From the NCBI GenBank assembly GCA_002631855.1, contig NTLF01000014.1, forward strand, positions 233,951-297,950: 64,000 nucleotides of DNA, in the 5' to 3' direction. The stretch's first letter is position 1; each line of letters starts with the position of its first letter. Of the stretch, positions 35,191 through 43,219 are shown one piece after another. The notes under the pieces are model-generated. The model ran no database searches. It saw nothing but the letters and a program-made list of their open reading frames with translations, and was not told the origin of the DNA. Made by a program: the position numbers and the translations under genes. The DNA comes from Zunongwangia sp. ESRF-bin46. GTDB lineage: Bacteria > Bacteroidota > Bacteroidia > Flavobacteriales > Flavobacteriaceae.

Positions 35191-35961
35191 TTAATCAACT
35201 AGAATTTTAAACGAGTGTTTAAGACCTTTAAATTCTGATAATGATGCTTTTAATGAACCAACAGCTAAGTCTGCTTTTATAAGCATGGGCATTTTATTGT
35301 CATCATCGGTTACCCAAACAGTAAGACTTTCTTTTTCTTTAAAAACCCTTCCTGCTTGTACATAAGGCCTAAATATTAAACACGGAACATCACCAAATTT
35401 TGTATCAAGCACTTCTCTACCCAAAAATTTTAAACGAAACTTATAATTTTCCTTATCAAAAAACATATTCATATCTATTGTTTCGCCTTTTTGTATGGTG
35501 CTTACATCTAAATTATTACGCAAGTAATAAAAGGCCGAAACCATATCTTGAGCATCTTTAGGAAACGAAACCACTTCTTTTTTATTATGCTTTTTATTGT
35601 TTATATGCGCAATACCTGTTGAATGGTCAAAATCTATCTGAATGTCCTTGGTGTGGCCTCCTTCGTCTATTTTTCGAATAAATCGGTACGGAATATCTTT
35701 TTCTTTATCAATATAGGACTGATAATAATCTTCAACATTGAAAAACACTTTTGAAAGACCTACAGTTCTTCCTTCCCCTTTTACGTGATACACTTCTTTA
35801 CCTTCAAGGTTAACATTATTAACTTCGAGGGTGGCATACCCAGCTGTAACAAAACCATAATGCACCCGGAACTTAAACCACTCTCCATCACCATAGGCCT
35901 TGTCTTGCGCTATAAGCACAATAGAACTGAATAAAAAGAAAAGAGAAAGTACCTGTTTCAT
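35191..35961 (-). CDS. DUF3108 family protein
   Basis: A 256-residue exported protein with a signal peptide (LSLFFLFSSIVLIAQD). It matches DUF3108: 'FKFRVHYGFVTAGYATLEV' (N-terminal strand), 'YHVKGEGRTVGLSKVFF', 'DAQDMVSAFYYLRN' and 'VWVTDDDNKMPMLIKADLAVGSL' (read in parts). Proteins of this family are periplasmic or outer-membrane-associated and of unknown function; the fold has been compared with lipid-carrying barrels such as LolA-like proteins, which is uncertain. It lies between the M23 gene and hppD, all on the minus strand but separated by wide gaps. Confidence 0.78.
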   Translation of the reverse strand: MKQVLSLFFLFSSIVLIAQDKAYGDGEWFKFRVHYGFVTAGYATLEVNNVNLEGKEVYHVKGEGRTVGLSKVFFNVEDYYQSYIDKEKDIPYRFIRKIDEGGHTKDIQIDFDHSTGIAHINNKKHNKKEVVSFPKDAQDMVSAFYYLRNNLDVSTIQKGETIDMNMFFDKENYKFRLKFLGREVLDTKFGDVPCLIFRPYVQAGRVFKEKESLTVWVTDDDNKMPMLIKADLAVGSLKASLSEFKGLKHSFKILVD

Positions 35962-36004
35962 TATTTGGGGTTTTAATTATTTAAGAAGTATACAACTTCT
36001 GTTC

Positions 36005-36043
36005 CAAAAAAAGAAGGCTCCATCTATTAAACGATGGAGCCTT
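36005..36043 (-). terminator. terminator of hppD
   Basis: aaggctccatc (36014-36024) pairs perfectly over eleven bases with gatggagcctt (36033-36043). On the minus strand it is followed by a T-rich run (36012-36006), 15 bases after the hppD stop. Confidence 0.85.
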
Positions 36044-36057
36044 ACATTTGTTACATT

Positions 36058-37218
36058 TTAAAGGGTCCCCCTTAATTCTTGTTCGCGCTCTATGGCTTCA
36101 AATAAGGCTTTAAAATTACCTGCACCGAAACCTCTCGCTCCCATTCGTTGTATTATTTCGAAAAACAAGGTTGGTCTATCTTCTACAGGTTTTGTGAAAA
36201 TCTGTAATAAATAACCCTCTTCATCTGCATCAATCATGATTCCCAGCTTCATTAATCTTTCAATATCTTCTTTCAATTTATGATCGAATTCTTCTAAACG
36301 ACCTGGAACAGCAGCGTAATATTCTTCTGGTGGTGTGGATAAAAATTCCACTCCTCGTTCTCTTAATTTAGAAACTGTTGTAATAATATCGTCCGTCGCT
36401 ACGGCAATATGTTGTACCCCTGGTCCTTCATAAAAATCTAAATATTCTTCAATTTGAGATTTTTTCTTTCCTTCAGCAGGTTCATTAATAGGAAATTTTA
36501 TTCTTCCATTTCCATTACTCATCACCTTACTCATCAAAGCTGAATACTCAGTATGGATTTGCTTGTCGTCAAAAGAAAGGAAATTTACAAAGCCCATAAC
36601 ATCTTCATACCATTTTACCCACGTATTCATCTCATTCCAGCCTACATTACCTACCATATGATCTATATACTTTAAACCTACTGGTTCTGGGTTGTATTCT
36701 GTTTTCCACTCTCTAAAACCTGGCATAAAGGTTCCGTTGTAATTTTTACGCTCTACAAACATATGTACGGTTTCTCCGTAGGTATAAATACCTGCACGCA
36801 CCACTTCGCCATGTTCGCCCTTTTCAACAGTGGGCTCCATAAATGGCTTAGCCCCGCGTTTAGTGGTTTCCTCAAAAGCACTGCGGGCATCTTCTACCCA
36901 AAGCGCTACCACCTTTACACCATCACCATGTTTTACAATATGGTCATTGATAGGGTTTTTTGAACTTAAAGGGGTTGTAAGTACAATGCGTATTTTATCT
37001 TGCTTAAGCACATAAGAAACACTGTCCTTACTACCTGTTTCCAATCCTCTGTATGCGTACGATTGAAAACCAAAAGCAGATTTATAAAAGTGTGCTGCCT
37101 GTTTGGCGTTTCCTACATAGAATTCTACATAATCGGTTCCTAAAAGCGGAAGAAAGTCTTCTGCTCCTTCAAATATTTTTTCCAGTCCATAATCGACTGA
37201 TTTTACGTCTTTGCTCAT
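36058..37218 (-). CDS. hppD: 4-hydroxyphenylpyruvate dioxygenase
   Basis: A 386-residue non-heme Fe(II) enzyme that converts 4-hydroxyphenylpyruvate to homogentisate in tyrosine breakdown. It has two vicinal-oxygen-chelate domains; the C-terminal one holds the metal ligands H187 (YIDHMVGN), H270 (GVQHIAVATDD) and E354 (FFEIIQRMG). The C-terminal 'RGFGAGNFKALFEAIE' gate helix is also typical. The upstream neighbour hmgA encodes the next enzyme, so both act in one pathway. The gap of 123 bases contains no terminator, and co-transcription is likely. Confidence 0.96.
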   Translation of the reverse strand: MSKDVKSVDYGLEKIFEGAEDFLPLLGTDYVEFYVGNAKQAAHFYKSAFGFQSYAYRGLETGSKDSVSYVLKQDKIRIVLTTPLSSKNPINDHIVKHGDGVKVVALWVEDARSAFEETTKRGAKPFMEPTVEKGEHGEVVRAGIYTYGETVHMFVERKNYNGTFMPGFREWKTEYNPEPVGLKYIDHMVGNVGWNEMNTWVKWYEDVMGFVNFLSFDDKQIHTEYSALMSKVMSNGNGRIKFPINEPAEGKKKSQIEEYLDFYEGPGVQHIAVATDDIITTVSKLRERGVEFLSTPPEEYYAAVPGRLEEFDHKLKEDIERLMKLGIMIDADEEGYLLQIFTKPVEDRPTLFFEIIQRMGARGFGAGNFKALFEAIEREQELRGTL

Positions 37219-37341
37219 TATTTTATCTTTTTAATTAATGCGTTCTTTTTTAATAAGTGGTGTTTGTTGGTTTCTTTTTAATAATTACCACATAGCACGC
37301 ATTTGTGCTGAAATAGCTAAGTTTCTCACAAGTTTGGTTTT

Positions 37342-38505
37342 TTAGTCATGTTCAAGCCAAGATTGATAATATGTGCCATCGGCCAATTTTAAAGCATCTT
37401 CAGTTACTTGTAATGGCTTAAAGGTATCGACCATTACGGCCAATTCATCTGTTTTCACTTTCCCAATACTTCGTTCGGTCGCTCCAGGGTGTGGTCCGTG
37501 AGGAATTCCCGCTGGATGTAATGAAATGTACCCTGCTCCTATATCGTTTCGGCTCATAAAATCTCCATCTACATAATACAATACTTCGTCACTGTCAATA
37601 TTGCTATGGTTGTAAGGTGCCGGAATTGATTCTGGGTGGTAATCATATAATCGTGGCACAAAACTACAAACTACAAAAGCATCGGTTTCAAATGTCTGGT
37701 GTACAGGTGGCGGTTGGTGTATTCGGCCTGTAATGGGTTCAAAGTCGTGAATGGAAAAAGCGTACGGATAGTTATAGCCATCATAGCCTACTACATCAAA
37801 AGGATGTGTCGCGTAGGTCATTTCAAAAATATCATCCTGTTTTTTTATTTTTATTAAAAAGTCTCCTTTTTCATCGTGTGTTTCCAATTCTTCTGGTCTT
37901 CGCAAATCACGTTCGCAATAAGGAGAGTGTTCTAATAATTGCCCAAACCAATTTCGGTAGCGTTTTGGGGTATAAATTGGTCTTCTGGATTCTACAATAA
38001 ACAAACGGTTGTCCTCGGTATCAAAATCTATTTTATAAATGATACCTCGAGGCACTAACAGATAGTCCCCGTATTTAAAGTCGAGGTTACCTAAGTGGGT
38101 TCGTAATTTTCCACTGCCTTTGTGAATGAAAATCAATTCATCTGCATCCGTATTTTTATAAAAATAATCTTTTTGGGATTCTTGCGGGGCAGCGAGAATG
38201 ATACTGCAATCACTATTGGTCAATACTGTTTTCCGGCTTTCCAGATAATCTTTTTCTGGTTGTATGTTAAACCCTTTAAATTTATAGGACTGCAAATTAT
38301 TTTTCTTTGCAATTTTTGGCGCAACGCTATATTGCTTCTCTATTTCCTTTACTTGGGTAGGGCGATGTTCGTGATAACTATTAGTTGACATACCGTCAAA
38401 ACCAATGGTGCCGAACAGTTGTTCAGAATATAAACTACCGTCTGGTTTGCGAAATTGCGTGTGACGTTTATGAGGTATTTTTCCTAATTTATGATAGAAT
38501 GGCAT
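37342..38505 (-). CDS. hmgA: homogentisate 1,2-dioxygenase
   Basis: A 387-residue cupin-fold Fe(II) dioxygenase that opens the ring of homogentisate to maleylacetoacetate. The N-terminal 'MPFYHKLGKIPHKRHTQF' and the central 'DELIFIHKGSGKLRTHLG' are family features, and 'PYNHSNIDSDEVLYY' (H300, E307) with 'HPAGIPHGPHPG' (H336) supply the probable iron ligands. It is the shorter bacterial form (human enzyme about 445 residues). The following pathway genes for maleylacetoacetate isomerase and fumarylacetoacetase are not in the window. Confidence 0.93.
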   Translation of the reverse strand: MPFYHKLGKIPHKRHTQFRKPDGSLYSEQLFGTIGFDGMSTNSYHEHRPTQVKEIEKQYSVAPKIAKKNNLQSYKFKGFNIQPEKDYLESRKTVLTNSDCSIILAAPQESQKDYFYKNTDADELIFIHKGSGKLRTHLGNLDFKYGDYLLVPRGIIYKIDFDTEDNRLFIVESRRPIYTPKRYRNWFGQLLEHSPYCERDLRRPEELETHDEKGDFLIKIKKQDDIFEMTYATHPFDVVGYDGYNYPYAFSIHDFEPITGRIHQPPPVHQTFETDAFVVCSFVPRLYDYHPESIPAPYNHSNIDSDEVLYYVDGDFMSRNDIGAGYISLHPAGIPHGPHPGATERSIGKVKTDELAVMVDTFKPLQVTEDALKLADGTYYQSWLEHD

Positions 38506-38566
38506 ATTGTGCTTGTTTTCTACACAAATATCGGAAAAAAATCACTGTTTCTGTTTTAAGGTTATG

Positions 38567-40804
38567 CTAAAACCTAAACCCTGCTGTAATGTGCCATTCA
38601 CTTTCGTCCCTTTCTGGCGAAAAAGCCCATTTTACTTCAAGTGGACCTAAAAAGGTTTCCATTCCATATCCTAGAGCAAAACCACTATAATCAATACCGT
38701 CTATCCATTTTCCATCTGTAAATAGATCATCTCCTACATTAGCAATATTGGCTGCAATATTTATATGGTTTTTTCTGAAAATTTCATAATCTATGGTCAA
38801 GGAAGATTTTAAATAGGTATCCCCACGAAGGCTCAATGCCTCATACCCATAAAAAGGCTTTAAATTATTTACCTCTTTATAACCATATCCTCCCATGAAA
38901 AAATCAAGCGAACGCGTTCCGTCACCTCCTATTTTAAACCCTCCTTCAGTTGATATTACTGCTGAAAGTTTACTTGAAAATGATTGAGCATAACCAAATT
39001 TAGCTTGGGCGATTGAAAATTGCTCAAAATCTTCGTTATCACCTTCAGCAAAAAGATATAAATGAAAATCCCCGTTAAAAAAGAATCCTTTAGTAGGGAA
39101 GAAACTATTATTAAAAGTGTCGTACCGTAAATAGCCATAAGTACTCACATAATTTGTGTTTTCAAAAACTGTCCGTGGTATTCCATCTTCATCTACTCCA
39201 ATAGTTTCAGATAAATATTTTAGCCATTTATGCTCAATACCCGCACCTAACAGGAAGCTTCTTTTAAAAAGTGTTTCGACGTAAATTCTATTTGTCAAAT
39301 CACCATATTCGAGATCTAATTTGTTAAGTTGTGAATTTTCTTCCGGTGGTAATTCGGGGGATAAAAAATCAATTCCAACATCTTTATCAAAAAAAGTATA
39401 CTGTGAATTTAAACCGATACTCCAGTAAAAACCTTTATCGATATAGTAGTTAAAATTATACCGAAGGTTATCCCCAACTACAAAATCTAATGAAGCAATA
39501 TCGTTATTTGTAAATATCCGCTTTCGTGTTACATTCATTAATGCAGCAGCCCCGTATAGATCGTCATAGTGAGCTCCAAGACGCATGAACATTTTTGATT
39601 TGTCTTCACGAAGAGTGAAAACAATTTTATAGGTATTATCTTCATTGGTCACTAACCGATAGTTGATGTCTTGAAAATTTCCGGTTGCAGATAAGTTATT
39701 TACCCCTTCGTTAAATTGATCATAAGTAATCTCTGCTGGTAATTTCAGTTTTAGCTTACCCATAACGTAAGCTCTTGTGTAATTCTCGTTACCTTCAATT
39801 TCAACAGTATTAATATAAATTGAGTTCTTTTTGAAGAAATCTACTTCCTGTTTAGGTCTCTCTTTTTGACGTTTGGCTACTTCTTGAAGTTCTTCTTTCA
39901 ATGCGTTAGCCTCTTCTTCTCCTGACTCAATTATTTTAACGCCTTCATCAAATGAAACTACCGTGAAATCTTCAATATTCGGGTTTATATAGATATCTGT
40001 CCGATCTCTTTTCTCGGCCATATCTTCGATAGTACGGTAATTATTAATTTGCACTAAGACATCGAAAGCAGATTTTAATTTTTCCCTACCTTTTAAACTA
40101 TCTTGAACATCTACCCCAATTACAATATCGGCGCCTTTACTTCGCACCTCATCTACAGGATAATTATTCGTCACACCACCATCCACATAAATTGTATCAT
40201 TTATAATTACAGGTGAAAACAAAGAAGGTAAAGCACCGCTTGCAGTTATGGCTCTTGGTAAATACCCCTTATCAAGAATAACCTCTTTTCCGGTTTCTAC
40301 GTTGGTCGCTACACAAAAAAATGGAATTGGAAGTTTGTTAAAATCTTTAATATCACTCACATGAAGGGTAAGTTGTGATAACAAGTTATAAACATTCTGT
40401 CCTTTTGAAAGGCCGGAAGGAAAGCCTACCTTAAAGTGATCAAACGGTAAGGTAATGGCATATTTTTCAGATTCGTCTTTTTCGTAAAATGTTTTGGCGC
40501 TTCGCGGAATATCATCTTGTATCAAAGTATTAAAATCGACCATATTAAAAATGGAGTCCAGTTGATTAGCTGAATATCCTGAAGCATACAACGCCCCAAT
40601 AATGGCCCCCATACTTGTTCCCCCAATATAGTCTACTCGAATACCTGTTTCTTCAATTACTTTTAACGCACCAATATGTGCCAAGCCCTTAGCACCGCCG
40701 CCACTTAGCACCAAACCAACTTTAAGGTCTTCTTGTTTCTCTTTTTCTTGAGAAACAAGAAAGCCTGAAAGCAACATACATACCATGATTATAATTTGTT
40801 TCAT
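38567..40804 (-). CDS. patatin-like phospholipase fused to an Omp85-type barrel
   Basis: A 745-residue protein with a signal peptide (QIIIMVCMLLSGFLVSQ). Residues 27-215 are a patatin domain with the oxyanion loop SGGGAKG, nucleophile S64 in GGTSMGA and catalytic D208 in VDGGVTNNYP. Residues about 330-410 resemble a POTRA domain, and the rest an Omp85/BamA-type barrel that ends in ITAGFRF. This is the type V-like PlpD/FplA architecture, in which the lipase is held or exported by its own barrel. The gene begins one base after the uvrC stop, so both are in one operon with uvrC first. Confidence 0.9.
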   Translation of the reverse strand: MKQIIIMVCMLLSGFLVSQEKEKQEDLKVGLVLSGGGAKGLAHIGALKVIEETGIRVDYIGGTSMGAIIGALYASGYSANQLDSIFNMVDFNTLIQDDIPRSAKTFYEKDESEKYAITLPFDHFKVGFPSGLSKGQNVYNLLSQLTLHVSDIKDFNKLPIPFFCVATNVETGKEVILDKGYLPRAITASGALPSLFSPVIINDTIYVDGGVTNNYPVDEVRSKGADIVIGVDVQDSLKGREKLKSAFDVLVQINNYRTIEDMAEKRDRTDIYINPNIEDFTVVSFDEGVKIIESGEEEANALKEELQEVAKRQKERPKQEVDFFKKNSIYINTVEIEGNENYTRAYVMGKLKLKLPAEITYDQFNEGVNNLSATGNFQDINYRLVTNEDNTYKIVFTLREDKSKMFMRLGAHYDDLYGAAALMNVTRKRIFTNNDIASLDFVVGDNLRYNFNYYIDKGFYWSIGLNSQYTFFDKDVGIDFLSPELPPEENSQLNKLDLEYGDLTNRIYVETLFKRSFLLGAGIEHKWLKYLSETIGVDEDGIPRTVFENTNYVSTYGYLRYDTFNNSFFPTKGFFFNGDFHLYLFAEGDNEDFEQFSIAQAKFGYAQSFSSKLSAVISTEGGFKIGGDGTRSLDFFMGGYGYKEVNNLKPFYGYEALSLRGDTYLKSSLTIDYEIFRKNHINIAANIANVGDDLFTDGKWIDGIDYSGFALGYGMETFLGPLEVKWAFSPERDESEWHITAGFRF

Positions 40805-42598
40805 TTAGTTTGCTGAAAAATGTGTTACTATCTTCTTTGCCCGGCTTGTCCCCACAACATCTGCCAATTCATCAAAGCTTGCGTTTTTTATTCGTTTGGT
40901 ACTTTTAAATTGTTTTAATAACTGAATCACGGTTTTTTCACCTATTCCCGGGATGGTTTCTAATACAGTATCCAAGGCCTCTTTACTACGTTTGTCGCGA
41001 TGAAAGGTAATCCCAAAACGGTGCGCTTCATTCCGTAATTGCTGAATTATTTTTAAGGTTTCACTTTTCTTATCTAAATACAACGGAATAGGATCATCAG
41101 GATAAAACAGTTCTTCTAGTCGTTTTGCGATACCGATAATTGCAATCTTTCCGCGTAATTCTAATTTATCAAGGCTTTTTAAGGCTGAAGACAACTGTCC
41201 TTTCCCCCCATCTATGATGATGAGTTGTGGCAAAGGTTGCTCTTCTTCTTTTAATCTTTTATAACGACGATAGACTACTTCCTCCATCGAGGCGAAATCG
41301 TCAGGGCCTTCCACGGTTTTTATATTAAATTTACGATAATCCTTTTTACTGGGTTTTCCATTTTTAAAAACTACGCACGCAGCTACCGGGTTTGTCCCTT
41401 GAATATTACTATTATCAAAACATTCAATATGACGAGGCTCTTCACTCAACCGAAGGTCTTTTTTCATCTGCGCCATAATTCGGTTTTCGTGGCGATCGGG
41501 ATCAACAATTTTTGCCTGCTTAAACCGCTCCATCCGGTAATATTTAGCATTACGAAGCGATAGATCGAGTATTTTCTTTTTATCGCCCGCTTTTGGGATG
41601 TGTACTTTTAAACCTTCTTCGGTTTCAATTTTAAAAGGCAAATACAATTCTTTGGACTGCGAATTAAATCGCTGCCTAAGTTCAATTACTGCAAGGGTTA
41701 ATAGCTCTTTATCGCTTTCATCCAATTTCTTTTTTATTTCCAACGTATGGGAACGAATAATACTTCCGAAGGAAATTTGAAGAAAATTTACATATCCATA
41801 GCTTTCATCTGAAGTAATAGAAAAAACATCTACATTGTTAATTTTCGGATTTACCACCGTGCTTTTTGCTTGGTAGTTTTCTAGTACATCAATTTTTTCT
41901 TTAATACGCTGTGCATCTTCAAACTTAAGATCGGCCGCATATTGCTTCATTTGGTTTTTAAACTGATTGAGCGAATCTTTAAAGTTTCCTTTTATGATGT
42001 TTCGGATTGCCTGAATGTTTTCGTTATAATCGACTTCGGTTTGTTTGCCTTCGCAGGGACCTAAACAATTACCTAAATGGTATTCTAAGCAGACTTTATA
42101 TTTATCATTTCGTATTTTTTCTTCGGCTAAATCGTAATTGCAGGTTCGAAGCTGATATAGTCCGCGTATTAAATCTAGCAAGGTATGAACGGTTTTCATA
42201 CTGGTATAAGGACCAAAATATTCCGAACCGTCTTTTATTAACCGGCGAGTAGGAAAAACCCTTGGGAACCGTTCGTTTTTTATACAAATCCACGGATAGG
42301 ATTTGTCGTCTTTAAGCAAAACATTGTAGCGGGGCTGGTATTTTTTAATCAAATTGTTTTCCAGCAATAATGCATCGGTTTCGGTAGCTACTACAATATG
42401 CTTTATGGTCTTTATCTTTTTGACCAATAAGCGAGTACGGGCATTGTCGTGCTGTTTCGTAAAATAAGAAGCTACCCGTTTTTTAAGATTTTTGGCTTTG
42501 CCAACGTACAGTAACTTTTCATTTTTATCATAATATTGGTACACCCCGGGCGAATTGGGGAGTGTAGAAATCTGTAGCTGTACCGAAGCTTCTGCCAT
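40805..42598 (-). CDS. uvrC: excinuclease ABC subunit C
   Basis: A 597-residue nucleotide-excision-repair nuclease that makes both incisions around a lesion with UvrB. In order: a GIY-YIG domain (SPGVYQYYDKNEKLLYVGKAKNLKKRV, read in parts, residues 17-90), a Cys-rich segment (CLEYHLGNCLGPC), a UVR motif (about 200-235), the RNase H-like nuclease domain (HIECFDNSNIQGTNPVAACVVF; IIDGGKGQ) and a C-terminal helix-hairpin-helix (LETIPGIGEKTV). The length is usual. The -7 box is so close to the ATG that a leaderless mRNA is possible. Confidence 0.96.
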   Translation of the reverse strand: MAEASVQLQISTLPNSPGVYQYYDKNEKLLYVGKAKNLKKRVASYFTKQHDNARTRLLVKKIKTIKHIVVATETDALLLENNLIKKYQPRYNVLLKDDKSYPWICIKNERFPRVFPTRRLIKDGSEYFGPYTSMKTVHTLLDLIRGLYQLRTCNYDLAEEKIRNDKYKVCLEYHLGNCLGPCEGKQTEVDYNENIQAIRNIIKGNFKDSLNQFKNQMKQYAADLKFEDAQRIKEKIDVLENYQAKSTVVNPKINNVDVFSITSDESYGYVNFLQISFGSIIRSHTLEIKKKLDESDKELLTLAVIELRQRFNSQSKELYLPFKIETEEGLKVHIPKAGDKKKILDLSLRNAKYYRMERFKQAKIVDPDRHENRIMAQMKKDLRLSEEPRHIECFDNSNIQGTNPVAACVVFKNGKPSKKDYRKFNIKTVEGPDDFASMEEVVYRRYKRLKEEEQPLPQLIIIDGGKGQLSSALKSLDKLELRGKIAIIGIAKRLEELFYPDDPIPLYLDKKSETLKIIQQLRNEAHRFGITFHRDKRSKEALDTVLETIPGIGEKTVIQLLKQFKSTKRIKNASFDELADVVGTSRAKKIVTHFSAN

Positions 42599-42602
42599 AG
42601 TT

Positions 42603-42610
42603 CAAAGATA
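42603..42610 (-). promoter_or_regulatory. -7 box of uvrC-patatin operon
   Basis: TATCTTTG on the minus strand ends only 4 bases before the uvrC ATG. If used, transcription would begin at or within a few bases of the start codon. Confidence 0.45.
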
Positions 42611-42734
42611 GTGGCTATTTTGTAGTTTCTCTTTCCTATAATCTACGAAATTTTGTTAAGAAAGGGTTAAACAAACCCTTTTAAAAAACCTTTCTTATGT
42701 TTCTTTACGTACTTTATAGTAACTAACATACCCT

Positions 42735-43154
42735 ATGTTTAACACAGCCTTTATTTCAGTTTTAAAAAAGCGACTTCTACTATCGCTGGCTGTATTATAC
42801 TTATTAATACCATTACATCAATCCTTATTGGAAGGTTTTCACAAGCTATCCCACGCATTGACACACACAAGTGCAAGTCATGATCACGAGTTAGACCATG
42901 AATTGAACAGGGATCACAGCCATGAACATAAAGCGATTGCTTTTTTCAACGAGTTGTTTTCTGCAGATGATACAGACTCTGATAAAGAAGCATTGTTATT
43001 AGAGATTAAATATGATAAACACCTTACCCAAGAATATTTTAAATTAAACCCCGTACACTCTATCCATACAAAACACGTATTCTTATATAATTTCGGAAAT
43101 TACAACACTTCACTTTCCGTTCAAACCCCTCCTCCTCAAACGAGCGTTTCATAA
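42735..43154 (+). CDS. small His-rich membrane-anchored protein, probable metal binding
   Basis: A 139-residue protein that I cannot assign to a family. An N-terminal hydrophobic segment (LLLSLAVLYLLIPLHQSLL) acts as signal anchor, followed by a His/Asp/Glu-rich stretch at residues 36-66 (FHKLSHALTHTSASHDHELD, then HELNRDHSHEHK), which is a likely binding site for Zn, Ni, Co or Cu. The rest is soluble, with further His residues (VHSIHTKHVF). It lies 65 bases upstream of a TonB receptor gene on the same strand, suggesting joint function in metal uptake or sensing. His-rich proteins beside TonB receptors are typical of metal-starvation loci, but the metal is not shown here. Confidence 0.7.
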   Translation: MFNTAFISVLKKRLLLSLAVLYLLIPLHQSLLEGFHKLSHALTHTSASHDHELDHELNRDHSHEHKAIAFFNELFSADDTDSDKEALLLEIKYDKHLTQEYFKLNPVHSIHTKHVFLYNFGNYNTSLSVQTPPPQTSVS

Positions 43155-43219
43155 CACGTTTTAAAATTTCAGAATTACTTTTTTCTGAAACATCTATTTA
43201 TTCAAAAAATTAAAATTTT

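Noticed and set aside
36058..38505. hppD-hmgA as a novel catabolic cluster
   Set aside because: It is the standard two-step tyrosine/homogentisate route, and both enzymes have intact metal ligands.
42105..42293. Small frames inside uvrC
   Set aside because: They are antisense or out-of-frame products of the uvrC coding sequence.
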